A stretch of 43,464 bases of DNA. Source: Nitrosomonas communis (GTDB lineage Bacteria; Pseudomonadota; Gammaproteobacteria; Burkholderiales; Nitrosomonadaceae). The notes under the pieces are model-generated. The model did not search any database, had not been told where the DNA came from, and was given only the letters and a program-made list of their open reading frames with translations. Shown piece by piece: positions 1 through 8,248 of the stretch. The first letter of the stretch is position 1. Each line of letters opens with the position of its first letter. Where the stretch lies: positions 1-43,464 of the forward strand of contig NZ_JAGFJM010000143.1 of NCBI RefSeq assembly GCF_024102715.1, read 5' to 3'. The position numbers were made by a program, and so were the translations under genes.

Positions 1-2
1 TC

Positions 3-113
3 GCATGGTTGGAAAAATGCCGTCGGCTGTGGAAAAATTGTGAACGTAAACTCAACACCAGCCTACAGTTCGTCCATCTTGCTTTCTTGGCATTGTTACT
101 GCAAAGACTTTGA
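3..113 (+). pseudogene. C-terminal end of an IS5-like transposase (cut by the window edge)
   Basis: A reading frame open from the window edge codes for 36 residues, with a run AWLEKCRRLWKNCERKLN and then a hydrophobic tail ending LALLLQRL before TGA at 111-113. The AWL-x-x-x-RRL-x-x-x-x-E pattern followed by a hydrophobic helix is the usual C-terminus of DDE transposases of the IS5 superfamily. The rest of the gene lies to the left, so I cannot tell whether the element is intact. The sequence GAACAGACTC at 112-121 just after the stop could be the right terminal inverted repeat, with TAA at 122-124 as a possible target duplication. That boundary is inference without the left end. Confidence 0.65.
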
Positions 114-212
114 ACAGACTCTAAGAAGCGAGCCACAGAAGATTAACATTAACGCGAAATGCTCATTTACGGTTAAAATGCACGATTTAATTTCTGAGAG
201 GTTAATTCAATC
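114..212 (+). other. Intergenic leader between IS end and rpe
   Basis: About 100 bases of non-coding, fairly AT-rich sequence carry any promoter for rpe-gph-trpE. No convincing -35/-10 pair is visible. If the IS ends near 121-124, the rpe promoter must lie in the remaining 90 bases or inside the IS. A weak ribosome binding site, GAGAGG, lies about 11 bases before the rpe ATG. Confidence 0.4.
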
Positions 213-890
213 ATGTATCGCATCGCTCCGAGTATTCTATCGGCAAATTTCGCCAAATTGGGCGAAGAAATCACCAATGTGCTCGATTCGGGCGCGGATA
301 TCATTCACTTTGATGTCATGGATAATCACTACGTCCCCAATCTGACGATTGGCCCGTTGGTATGTGAAGCAATACGCCCACTAACCAACGCAGTGATTGA
401 CGTGCATTTGATGGTTGAGCCGGTGGATCGCATTATTCCTGATTTTGCCAAGGCAGGCGCTAACATTATTTCTTTCCACCCGGAAGCATCCAATCATATC
501 GACCGCACGATCGGTCTAATCAAAGAACAAGGATGCAAAGCAGGCTTGGTCTTTAATCCCGCTACACCACTAAGTTATCTCGATCATGTCCTGGATAAAC
601 TGGACTTAGTCTTGATCATGTCGGTCAATCCCGGCTTCGGCGGTCAAACATTCATCCCGGAAGCGCTTAACAAATTACAAGCCGTACGTAAGCGCATCGA
701 TGCCAGCGGCAAAGATATTCTGTTGGAAATCGACGGTGGTGTAAAAGTTGATAATATTGCTGAAATCGCGCGGGCAGGTGCGGATACTTTTGTTGCTGGA
801 TCAGCCATTTATGGCGCTGGCAAAGACAGTGACCCCCATCGCTATGATACGATCATCTCAGCAATGCGCGCAGAGCTAGCAAAAATTTAG
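213..890 (+). CDS. rpe: Ribulose-phosphate 3-epimerase
   Basis: This cytosolic TIM-barrel enzyme interconverts ribulose 5-phosphate and xylulose 5-phosphate in the pentose phosphate pathway and the Calvin cycle, the carbon-fixing route of ammonia oxidisers. The 225 residues match the family length. Visible family motifs are [13 protein letters not shown] near the N-terminus, the metal-site segment [12 protein letters not shown] (about 33-44) with the catalytic Asp, DVHLMV (about 64-69), the [10 protein letters not shown] phosphate loop (about 136-145) and LEIDGGV (about 171-177). The ATG at 213 is directly in front of the conserved [11 protein letters not shown] start. It is the first gene of a same-strand group with gph and trpE, a common betaproteobacterial order. 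Confidence 0.96.
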   Translation: MYRIAPSILSANFAKLGEEITNVLDSGADIIHFDVMDNHYVPNLTIGPLVCEAIRPLTNAVIDVHLMVEPVDRIIPDFAKAGANIISFHPEASNHIDRTIGLIKEQGCKAGLVFNPATPLSYLDHVLDKLDLVLIMSVNPGFGGQTFIPEALNKLQAVRKRIDASGKDILLEIDGGVKVDNIAEIARAGADTFVAGSAIYGAGKDSDPHRYDTIISAMRAELAKI

Positions 891-924
891 TATTGATTTT
901 TACCTACCACCCTAATAAAAACGA

Positions 925-1659
925 ATGGATCAGAATAATTTGCAACGCACTGACTGCTGTACCACAGAAATTGAGTTTCCTCTCCAGATTAAGGCTGTCG
1001 TCATCGATTTGGATGGCACGCTGCTTGATACAGCCATGGATCTCGCCTTTGCCGCGAATAAGATGCTACTTGAACTGGGCAAACCGGAATTACCGCTCGC
1101 TACCATCCAATCCTTCATAGGAAAAGGCATTCAGAAATTGGTGAAACGTTCGCTGACAAATAGCCTGGAAAATGAGCCAGATCCTGAATTATTCACCAAA
1201 GCTTTGCCTATTTATGAGCGAAATTATGGTGAAAATTTGTATACTCATACCCACCCCTATCCGGGGGTGGTTGATGGATTAAATGCGCTCAAAAAGGAAG
1301 GGTTTCAGCTAGCCTGCATCACCAATAAAGCTGAAGCATTTACTTTGCCATTGCTACGTGCAACCAACTTGCTGGATTATTTCGAGATCGTATTGTCGGG
1401 TGACAGCTTGCCAAAAAAGAAACCAGATCCCATGCCATTGCTGCATGCCTGCAAACACTTTCAAATTGAACCTTGTGAATTATTGTTAATCGGCGACTCT
1501 CTCAATGACGCGATTGCAGCAAGGGCAGCAGGCTGCAATATCTTCTGCGTGCCCTACGGTTATAATGAGGGGCAAGACGTACGCAAGCTAGACTGCGATG
1601 CAATCATTGCTTCACTGCTTGAGGCATCCAAATTAATAAAAAAACGAATTAGCAGTTAA
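925..1659 (+). CDS. gph: Phosphoglycolate phosphatase (HAD family)
   Basis: This HAD-superfamily phosphatase removes phosphate from 2-phosphoglycolate, the product of Rubisco oxygenation or DNA repair. The 244 residues show motif I DLDGTLLDT (28-36, nucleophile D28 and acid/base D30), motif II CITNKAE (about 115-121), the motif III lysine in PKKKPDP (about 154-160) and motif IV LIGDSLNDA (about 180-188). The first 20 or so residues before the catalytic domain are a little long, so the start could be further in. No strong ribosome binding site precedes the ATG at 925. It lies 34 bases after rpe and is probably co-transcribed with it. The pairing with rpe suits an autotroph that must salvage phosphoglycolate. 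Confidence 0.92.
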   Translation: MDQNNLQRTDCCTTEIEFPLQIKAVVIDLDGTLLDTAMDLAFAANKMLLELGKPELPLATIQSFIGKGIQKLVKRSLTNSLENEPDPELFTKALPIYERNYGENLYTHTHPYPGVVDGLNALKKEGFQLACITNKAEAFTLPLLRATNLLDYFEIVLSGDSLPKKKPDPMPLLHACKHFQIEPCELLLIGDSLNDAIAARAAGCNIFCVPYGYNEGQDVRKLDCDAIIASLLEASKLIKKRISS

Positions 1660-1761
1660 CAAGGCGTGCTGAATAATTTTCCATGGCAGTCACGTCGCTC
1701 TATATTCTGGATAAACAATCTGCTTGATGCGCATCATTCTTTTTTTCGATGAGGTAAGCGT
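1660..1761 (+). promoter_or_regulatory. trpE leader with terminator-like palindrome
   Basis: The 102 bases before trpE contain a perfect 12-base palindrome, TGATGCGCATCA at 1725-1736, followed at once by a T-rich run (TTCTTTTTTTT, 1737-1747). An imperfect hairpin (CGTGCTG pairing with CAGTCACG) sits upstream of it. A short frame from ATG 1684 codes MAVTSLYILDKQSA and stops at the TGA inside the palindrome. It has no Trp codons, so classical Trp attenuation is not supported. It could be a weak intrinsic terminator or attenuator between gph and trpE. Confidence 0.35.
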
Positions 1762-3234
1762 GTGACTCAAAGTGAATTCAATGATTTGGTAGCACAGGGC
1801 TACAACCGCATTCCTCTGGTACTGGAAACCTTTGCTGATCTTGATACACCGCTTTCAGTTTATCTCAAACTCGCCAATCAACCCTATTCCTATTTACTGG
1901 AATCAGTACTAGGTGGCGAGCGTTTTGGGCGATACTCTGTCATCGGGTTGCCTACAAAGACGCGCATAGAGGCGTATGGCAATAACGTCGAAATCATTGG
2001 GTATTCTGGCTCCAATAAAATCAATGTTGAAAATGTGCTGGACTTTATTGAATCCTACCTTGCTCATTTCAAAATTGCCCCCTACCCCGGCCTACCTCGT
2101 TTCTGTGGAGGGCTCGTTGGTTATTTTGCCTATGACACAGTACGTTATATCGAACCAAGACTGGTCGGCCATGCGCGCCCTGATACGTTGCATACACCGG
2201 ATGTGCTGCTCTTGTTATCCGAAGAATTGGCCGTAGTTGATAATCTTTCTGGCAAACTTTATCTCATCATCTATATTGATCCAGCATCAGATAATGCTTA
2301 TCAAGCAGGAAAAAACCGGCTAAAAGAGCTGTTGAGCAAACTGCGACAGCCATTAACTATTCCCATTGAGAAACCGAGCAGTCCCAGTGCTGCCGTGTGT
2401 GAATTCAGTGAAGCTGATTTCATCGCAGCCGTGGAACGGGCAAAACACTATATTGTCGAAGGGGATATCATGCAGGTCGTCCTTTCACAACGTACCAGCA
2501 AATCTTATTCAGCTTCCCCGCTTGCGCTTTATCGCGCGCTGCGCAGTCTTAATCCCTCCCCCTACATGTTTTATTATCATCTGGATCATTTTCATATCAT
2601 TGGCGCCTCTCCCGAGATTCTGGTGCGGCTTGAAAATAACATGGTAACAGTGCGACCAATCGCCGGGACGCGTCCGCGTGGCAAGAGTATGCAGGAAGAT
2701 TCAGCACTGGCGGCTGATTTGCTAGCAGATCCCAAGGAACGTGCCGAGCATGTCATGCTGATGGATTTGGGGCGTAATGACATCGGGCGTGTCGCCCAAA
2801 CCGGCACAGTCAACGTCACTGAGAACATGCAAATCGAACACTATTCGCATGTCATGCATATCGTTTCCAATGTGGAAGGCCAACTCAAGCCCGGCTTGAA
2901 TGCAATCGATGTATTACGCGCCACTTTTCCAGCGGGTACGGTCAGTGGCGCACCCAAGGTCAGGGCAATGGAAATCATCGATGAATTGGAAATTTCCAAA
3001 CGTGGTATTTACGCCGGTGCAGTCGGTTATCTGGGCTTCAATGGTGATATGGACCTGGCCATTGCAATTCGTACCGGTGTGATCAAGGATGGCAAATTAC
3101 ACGTCCAGGCAGGCGCCGGCATTGTTGCCGACTCAGTGCCCCAGAACGAATGGATTGAAACACAAAACAAAGCCAAAGCCATCCTGCGTGCCGCTGAGAT
3201 TGCCGAGAGCGGACTGGACAGTCAACTCGATTAG
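1762..3234 (+). CDS. trpE: Anthranilate synthase component I
   Basis: TrpE converts chorismate to anthranilate, using ammonia delivered by TrpG, in the first committed step of tryptophan synthesis. The 490 residues cover the usual length. The N-terminal domain carries the LLES tryptophan feedback motif (45-48). The chorismate-binding domain carries FYYHLDHFHIIGASPE, PIAGTRPRG, HVMLMDLGRNDIGR and TVSGAPKVRAMEIIDELE (about 392-410). The start is GTG at 1762, preceded by GAGGTAAG, a good ribosome binding site. In many betaproteobacteria trpG, trpD and trpC follow trpE; here the next gene is a convergent RNase T2 only 12 bases away, so the glutaminase subunit must be encoded elsewhere. Confidence 0.96.
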   Translation: MTQSEFNDLVAQGYNRIPLVLETFADLDTPLSVYLKLANQPYSYLLESVLGGERFGRYSVIGLPTKTRIEAYGNNVEIIGYSGSNKINVENVLDFIESYLAHFKIAPYPGLPRFCGGLVGYFAYDTVRYIEPRLVGHARPDTLHTPDVLLLLSEELAVVDNLSGKLYLIIYIDPASDNAYQAGKNRLKELLSKLRQPLTIPIEKPSSPSAAVCEFSEADFIAAVERAKHYIVEGDIMQVVLSQRTSKSYSASPLALYRALRSLNPSPYMFYYHLDHFHIIGASPEILVRLENNMVTVRPIAGTRPRGKSMQEDSALAADLLADPKERAEHVMLMDLGRNDIGRVAQTGTVNVTENMQIEHYSHVMHIVSNVEGQLKPGLNAIDVLRATFPAGTVSGAPKVRAMEIIDELEISKRGIYAGAVGYLGFNGDMDLAIAIRTGVIKDGKLHVQAGAGIVADSVPQNEWIETQNKAKAILRAAEIAESGLDSQLD

Positions 3235-3246
3235 AATATTATGCCG

Positions 3247-4251
3247 CTACCGGCTCAGTCCAATCGCATCGATCTGGAAAGCCGCTCCACAATTTGAACC
3301 ACTCTGGACGGGTGCATTCGCCATCAACCTTTCGAGATCTTCCCCCATTGTCAGCTCAGCACCCAGACTCATCTGCACTTCCACCAGCATGCCCTGCTCA
3401 CATTTCAATTTAACCCGCTCGCGCGCCGCTGCTCCGAGGACAGCCGCTAGCCGATTTAAAAAATCATCAGTACGCACTGACTGTCCAATTCTGCGATTCA
3501 TGAAATAAGCCATACCCGATTCATTGAATTGACGGGTTAGATCCACTGACAGATCAAAATATTCCTCCATTGACCAAGCTGTCTGGCAAGTCCCGTGCTT
3601 ATGCCACTCATGACGTTCGAGACAAGAGCCTGCTTTGACGCTCGGCATGACTTCCGCCAATGAAACATGAGAATCTACATCTAATTTGATTTCCGGATAA
3701 TCACAAAACTTGTCTCTCTTGGCACGAATCTCGCCGCAAAACCCATAACTAATCCCGCATTGCCGTTTATTGGGCCATAAGCCGTGCAGGGTAAAATGCC
3801 GCGCTTGATAAGAGGCAGGATCGTTAAGCTGGCACTCTGTTTTTTCGGGTTTCGTTTCACAAAATGCAGGTTGCCACGAGAGTGCGAGTACATAACTATC
3901 CAACTGACCAGCAATGTTGCAGACACTGCTTCCTGTTGCGTTATCTTGTCCAGTCTGGAACTGACCACATTCGGCGCTGACCCAGCGTGCCTTAGGATTG
4001 GCGTTAGGCACGATAATTCGATACCAGCTAGGGCGATCAGCTCTATTGACCTCAAGTGTCTCATAATCTTCACCCGCCATTATCTGGACATGGTCCGGGT
4101 TGGTCAGCTTATTTTTGGAAACATAGGCTGGGCATGATTGCTGCGCAGAAAAAAGCCCTGTTACTTTATCTGCCCAGCTCGCAGACACATAACTGATACC
4201 CAGCATCAGCAACAACATGCGCAAAGCAGCACTCATTCTTGCAGATATCAT
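3247..4251 (-). CDS. Exported ribonuclease, T2 family
   Basis: RNase T2 enzymes cut RNA without strong base specificity through a 2',3'-cyclic phosphate; bacterial ones act in the periplasm or outside. Both catalytic segments are present: CAS1 FTLHGLWPN (His156) and CAS2 HEWHKHGTC at 214-222 (Glu215, Lys218, His219). A signal peptide covers about residues 6-27, ending near SASWA. Many cysteines (40, 95, 111, 131, 140, 165, 172, 183, 210, 222) fit a disulfide-bonded secreted fold. About 80 residues between the signal and the catalytic domain, with a WYRIIVP segment, form an extra N-terminal region longer than in minimal T2 enzymes; its role is not clear. The ATG at 4251 has GGAG seven bases upstream. 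It is the last gene of a long minus-strand run, 45 bases after dacB. Confidence 0.9.
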   Translation of the reverse strand: MISARMSAALRMLLLMLGISYVSASWADKVTGLFSAQQSCPAYVSKNKLTNPDHVQIMAGEDYETLEVNRADRPSWYRIIVPNANPKARWVSAECGQFQTGQDNATGSSVCNIAGQLDSYVLALSWQPAFCETKPEKTECQLNDPASYQARHFTLHGLWPNKRQCGISYGFCGEIRAKRDKFCDYPEIKLDVDSHVSLAEVMPSVKAGSCLERHEWHKHGTCQTAWSMEEYFDLSVDLTRQFNESGMAYFMNRRIGQSVRTDDFLNRLAAVLGAAARERVKLKCEQGMLVEVQMSLGAELTMGEDLERLMANAPVQSGSNCGAAFQIDAIGLSR

Positions 4252-4296
4252 TCTTCTCTCCTCTCTATATCGATCCGATACGACATACAGCGATTC

Positions 4297-5769
4297 TTAT
4301 GCTCTTTCGTACACCCAACTGATCAATGCATCCATGGCCGAGCGGGCGTTACCTGCTTGTGGATGATTGACAAAGAAAACAACCACGATACGTCTGTCTT
4401 TATGGTCCAGTAGATAGCCAGCAATCGCCGATACCTCATTAAGCGTACCCGTTTTCATATGTGCCTTCCCTGCAACCAGCCCCCCCCTGAAGCGGTTTTT
4501 CATGGTGCCATCTACTCCGGCAATCGCCAAGGAGGAGATGAATTCAGGCATCACCGGACTTAGGAATGCAGTTACCAGGAGTTCCCCCATCTGGTATGCG
4601 CTAATACGCTCCTTACGCGATAATCCAGAGCCGTTCTCCACAACCAGATCAGAAAAATTTAGGCGCTTAGCAAACAGCCATCGCTTAATAGCCATATCGG
4701 CCTGATCCGGCGAAACTGATGTGGTGCCATTGGGCGAAATGGCCGTTTCCCCGAGCGCCAAATAGAGCTGCCGGGCAGCAACGTTATTGCTGAATTTATT
4801 GATTCCGCGAATGATGTCTGCGAGTGGCGGTGATTGATACACTCTGAGAGGCGATATTCCTGCTGGCACCATACCATTGCGCACGGCACCACGAAATGAA
4901 CCACCTTGCTGTCCCCATAACTTTTTAAACAAGTCATGCACATAAACCGAGTTTTCGTACAAGCTCATATGATAGGTATTCTGGCCACACTGACTCGAAT
5001 AATCACCATTGAGAATAACTGTCATCCGGTCATTATTTCCCTTCTGTTTGCGCACATCGATACTAAGCTGATTACGCCAGTCACCACAATGATTGCGAGT
5101 CAGCTTCAAATTATTCTGTAAATCGAGCAAATCCGAAGCAGGATCAACTACCACGCGCACGCTGTTATTGTCTGCCTGAGGCATCAGATGCAAGGCTGAG
5201 GCGCGATAATTGACCAATATCGCCTCTGGAAAAACATTATAGGTTTTGTAGCGATCACCATCAAAAGCACCCGGGTCACCCGCCGCAACATTGTAATAGC
5301 TGGTATCCAGAATCAAATCACCCGTGATTTTTTTCAGACCAGTCTGCCGGATCTGGCGAACCAGTAACCAGAAATTTTCCAGATTGAGATGAGGATCGCC
5401 GTACCCCTTGATTGCCAGATCCCCATGTAAAACACCATCTTCCACCTTGCCCAGCGCATAAATTTCAGTGCGCCAACTGTAGGCAGGACCAAGTAGTTCC
5501 AAACCGGCATACGTCGTTACCAATTTCATCACAGAGGCAGGATTCAAGGCCATCTTCGAATTGACTGCAAGCATGGGTCGTTTGGCATTCACATCTTTGA
5601 CATAAATACCGATCGCTTCCTCCGGAATCCCCACTCGCTTTAATTCCTGGCGGACAGTATCCGGAATGGCAGCAGATAGAACAGGTAACGCGACCAATGT
5701 TGAAAATACTAATAAAAAGGCAAGCGTGGCAGTTAATCCGGGCTTTAAGCTGGTCAAAAATGACTTCAT
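4297..5769 (-). CDS. dacB: D-alanyl-D-alanine carboxypeptidase/endopeptidase, PBP4 type
   Basis: This low-molecular-mass class C penicillin-binding protein trims pentapeptides and cuts peptidoglycan cross-links in the periplasm. From the chosen start (490 residues) the active-site motifs are SVMK (79-82, acyl-Ser79), SNN (327-329) and KTG (439-441). The large insert between the first two motifs is typical of the DacB/PBP4 family. The N-terminus MKSFLTSLKPG and the following hydrophobic stretch ending VLSA form a signal peptide. The frame is open upstream to a GTG at 5808, but the Met at 5769 gives a regular signal peptide; neither has a strong ribosome binding site. The small lipoprotein gene ends just upstream at 5813, suggesting co-transcription. 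Confidence 0.92.
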   Translation of the reverse strand: MKSFLTSLKPGLTATLAFLLVFSTLVALPVLSAAIPDTVRQELKRVGIPEEAIGIYVKDVNAKRPMLAVNSKMALNPASVMKLVTTYAGLELLGPAYSWRTEIYALGKVEDGVLHGDLAIKGYGDPHLNLENFWLLVRQIRQTGLKKITGDLILDTSYYNVAAGDPGAFDGDRYKTYNVFPEAILVNYRASALHLMPQADNNSVRVVVDPASDLLDLQNNLKLTRNHCGDWRNQLSIDVRKQKGNNDRMTVILNGDYSSQCGQNTYHMSLYENSVYVHDLFKKLWGQQGGSFRGAVRNGMVPAGISPLRVYQSPPLADIIRGINKFSNNVAARQLYLALGETAISPNGTTSVSPDQADMAIKRWLFAKRLNFSDLVVENGSGLSRKERISAYQMGELLVTAFLSPVMPEFISSLAIAGVDGTMKNRFRGGLVAGKAHMKTGTLNEVSAIAGYLLDHKDRRIVVVFFVNHPQAGNARSAMDALISWVYERA

Positions 5770-5812
5770 CTGAATTAGCCAAGGTTGAACAATTTCGCGT
5801 GTTTGCACTTAA

Positions 5813-6148
5813 CTAGCGTGCACCACGGCAAATGGCAAAGCCATCATCCCATCCCATCCGGTACTGCCCGTCGTCACGATAGCGCTGTTCATCCTTGTAC
5901 CCATAGCGTGTTTTTTTCGCAGTTTCACAACCATCGATGTAACCCTCCTTGGTCGCAGGAGGATAACCACTGAGATTATAGGCTGGTCGCGTACTGGGTG
6001 GTAAAGAACCCGCCGGACGCTGGGCTGGCGCCGGCGTTATCTGTGATTCAGGCTGGGGTCTGACAGGCTTGGGCGATGGCGGGTATGGCCCAGTCGTTGC
6101 ACAACTTGCAAGCAAAATAATGAAACTTACTACTGAAATTCGATGCAT
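5813..6148 (-). CDS. Small proline-rich lipoprotein with paired G-D-G-C motifs
   Basis: The protein has 111 residues. A signal peptide with lipobox LASC (lipidated Cys near residue 16) is followed by a Pro/Gln/Ser-rich linker to about residue 60. A compact C-terminal part then carries GYIDGC and, about 30 residues later, GWDDGFAIC. These two segments look like an internal repeat (aromatic-x-D-G-x-Cys) with a charged RY-rich stretch between them; the two cysteines could form a disulfide. Similar short lipoproteins occur in many proteobacteria without assigned function. The ATG has AGGAAG seven bases upstream. It lies between sucD and dacB on the same strand. A role in the envelope is inferred only from the lipobox. 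Confidence 0.8.
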   Translation of the reverse strand: MHRISVVSFIILLASCATTGPYPPSPKPVRPQPESQITPAPAQRPAGSLPPSTRPAYNLSGYPPATKEGYIDGCETAKKTRYGYKDEQRYRDDGQYRMGWDDGFAICRGAR

Positions 6149-6199
6149 TACTCACTTCCTTTTTTATCTTTTATCTACAATTATTTGATATCCACATTG

Positions 6200-7075
6200 T
6201 CACAATACTGACTTGAGCAATTTACCCATTTCTGCCGGATTACGCGTGACACGAATGCCGCATTCTTCCATGACAGCGATTTTCTCCTGGGCAGTTCCCT
6301 TACCGCCCGCAATAATCGCTCCTGCATGTCCCATACGCTTGCCCGGCGGTGCTGTCACCCCCGCAATAAAGCCAACGACAGGTTTTTTCATGTTGTCTTT
6401 AACCCAGCGCGCACAATCCTCCTCATCCGAGCCGCCGATCTCGCCTACCATTAATACCGCATCGGTTTCATCATCTTCATTGAACAGTTTCATCACATCG
6501 AGGTGCTTCAACCCATTGATCGGATCACCACCGATACCAATGCAGGTAGATTGCCCTAACCCTAATGCCATGAGTTGTGCAACCGCTTCATACGTTAGCG
6601 TACCGGAGCGGGAAACCACCCCAATGCGCCCTTTTTTATGAATATAACCGGGCATGATACCAATCTTGATTTCATCGGGCGTGATGATGCCAGGGCAATT
6701 TGGCCCAATCAGCAGTGTTTTCCGTCCCGCCATCTTATAGCGGGTGCGCAGCATATCACGCACCGGTATCCCTTCCGTGATGCAGATAACCAGATCAAGA
6801 TCTGCCGCCACCGCTTCATCAATCGCTGCCGCAGCAAAAGCAGGGGGAACATAAATGACCGAGACAGTCGCACCGGTAGCTTCCTTGGCCTCCTGCACGG
6901 TGGCATAAATGGGAATACCTTCAAACTGTTCACCCGGTTTATTAGGATTGACGCCCGCCACGAAACATTGCTGCCCATACGCATACTCACGGCATAGCCG
7001 GGTATGAAACTGCCCTGTTTTACCGGTAATGCCCTGTGTAATCACACGGCTATGGCGATTAATCAGGATAGACAT
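6200..7075 (-). CDS. sucD: Succinyl-CoA synthetase, alpha subunit
   Basis: SucD binds CoA and carries the phosphorylated histidine of succinate-CoA ligase, which makes ATP or GTP from succinyl-CoA in the TCA cycle. The 291 residues show the CoA-binding Rossmann part ([17 protein letters not shown]), the IGPNCPG loop (about 123-129), the SRSGTLTYE segment and the active-site His250 in [10 protein letters not shown]. The start lies three bases after the sucC stop, so the two subunits are translated together. Malate-CoA ligase subunits are related, but the sequence follows SucD of proteobacteria closely. Confidence 0.95.
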   Translation of the reverse strand: MSILINRHSRVITQGITGKTGQFHTRLCREYAYGQQCFVAGVNPNKPGEQFEGIPIYATVQEAKEATGATVSVIYVPPAFAAAAIDEAVAADLDLVICITEGIPVRDMLRTRYKMAGRKTLLIGPNCPGIITPDEIKIGIMPGYIHKKGRIGVVSRSGTLTYEAVAQLMALGLGQSTCIGIGGDPINGLKHLDVMKLFNEDDETDAVLMVGEIGGSDEEDCARWVKDNMKKPVVGFIAGVTAPPGKRMGHAGAIIAGGKGTAQEKIAVMEECGIRVTRNPAEMGKLLKSVL

Positions 7076-7078
7076 GAT

Positions 7079-8248
7079 CTAAGCCCCCTTTACTGCTGCA
7101 CGCACGGCTTTCTCAGCAGCATCGGCCATATTCGTTGCTGAAATAACCGGCAATCCTGATTCAGCCAAAATTTTCTTACCCAGTTCCACATTGGTCCCTT
7201 CCAGACGCACAATCAACGGTACCGACAACTTCACTTCTCGCGCAGCAGCCGTGACACCTTCAGCAATGACATCACATTTCATGATGCCACCAAAGATATT
7301 GACCAAGATAGCCTGCAATTTTGGATTGTGCAGCATGATTTTAAACGCCTCAGTCACCTTATCAACAGTCGCCCCGCCCCCCACATCCAGAAAGTTGGCT
7401 GGATTACCGCCATAGAGCTTGATGATATCCATCGTGGCCATAGCAAGTCCTGCGCCATTTACCAGACAGCCAATATTACCATCCAGTGGAATATAAGAAA
7501 GTCCATGCTTGGCAGCTTCGATTTCCATCGGATCTTCTTCATCCAGATCACGCAAAGCGACGATATCAGGATGACGAAACAAGGCGTTATCATCGAAATT
7601 CATTTTTGCATCCAGCGCCAGCACCTGACCATCATTGGTCACGATAAGCGGATTAATTTCGAGCAGCGAAGCATCCGTCTCGTCAAAAGCCTGATAAAGA
7701 CCTTTCAGTAAAACTTGCGTGGCCATCACACTGGATGCGGGGATGCCGATTTTGTGCGCTAGCGTCGCTGCATCCTGATCAGTCAGGCCGGCTATAGGGT
7801 CAATCAGAATCTTATGGATCTTTTCTGGCGTGCTGGCTGCAACTTGTTCGATATCCATGCCTCCTTCCGAACTTGCCATCAGACAGGCACGCTGCTGGCT
7901 GCGATCTATCACGATGCCAATATAATATTCATGTTGAATACTTACTCCCTGCTCAATGTAGAGGCGATGCACTACCTGGCCATCTGGGCCTGTTTGTGGC
8001 GTGATCAAGGGCTTATTCAGCATGGCTTCCGTCAGTGATCGGATTTCTGCCAGCGATCGTGCTAATTTCACTCCACCTCCTTTACCCCGCCCGCCAGCAT
8101 AGATTTGTGCCTTTACTACCCAGCTGTCTCCCCCCAGTTTCTGGGCAGCGGCAACAGCCTCATCCATGCTGAAACATACACTTCCCTGCGGTGTTATCAC
8201 ACCATATCGGCGTAAAATTTCCTTAGCCTGGTACTCGTGAATTTTCAT
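7079..8248 (-). CDS. sucC: Succinyl-CoA synthetase, beta subunit (ADP-forming)
   Basis: SucC is the nucleotide- and succinate-binding subunit. The protein of about 389 residues begins [16 protein letters not shown], the standard family start, followed by the ATP-grasp domain ([36 protein letters not shown]) and the C-terminal ligase domain ([38 protein letters not shown]). Two tandem ATGs (8251 and 8248) are possible; I chose the second, which gives the conserved start. GAGGGG lies just upstream, inside the end of the sensor kinase gene. The kinase stops at 8223, so the genes overlap by about 26 bases and translation is probably coupled. Confidence 0.95.
   Translation of the reverse strand: MKIHEYQAKEILRRYGVITPQGSVCFSMDEAVAAAQKLGGDSWVVKAQIYAGGRGKGGGVKLARSLAEIRSLTEAMLNKPLITPQTGPDGQVVHRLYIEQGVSIQHEYYIGIVIDRSQQRACLMASSEGGMDIEQVAASTPEKIHKILIDPIAGLTDQDAATLAHKIGIPASSVMATQVLLKGLYQAFDETDASLLEINPLIVTNDGQVLALDAKMNFDDNALFRHPDIVALRDLDEEDPMEIEAAKHGLSYIPLDGNIGCLVNGAGLAMATMDIIKLYGGNPANFLDVGGGATVDKVTEAFKIMLHNPKLQAILVNIFGGIMKCDVIAEGVTAAAREVKLSVPLIVRLEGTNVELGKKILAESGLPVISATNMADAAEKAVRAAVKGA

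Noticed and set aside
40-345. 101-codon plus-strand frame overlapping rpe
   Set aside because: It overlaps the clear rpe gene in another frame and its sequence has no family-like features; the IS transposase end is in yet another frame.
1684-1728. trp attenuator leader peptide
   Set aside because: The 14-codon frame has no Trp codons, so ribosome-stalling attenuation is not supported.
3681-4073. Long frames on both strands inside the RNase T2 gene
   Set aside because: They are out-of-frame shadows; the frame with signal peptide and both catalytic motifs is the gene.
7079-8248. Malate-CoA ligase (mtkA/mtkB) as an alternative for sucCD
   Set aside because: The sequences follow proteobacterial SucC/SucD along their whole length and no serine-cycle genes are near.
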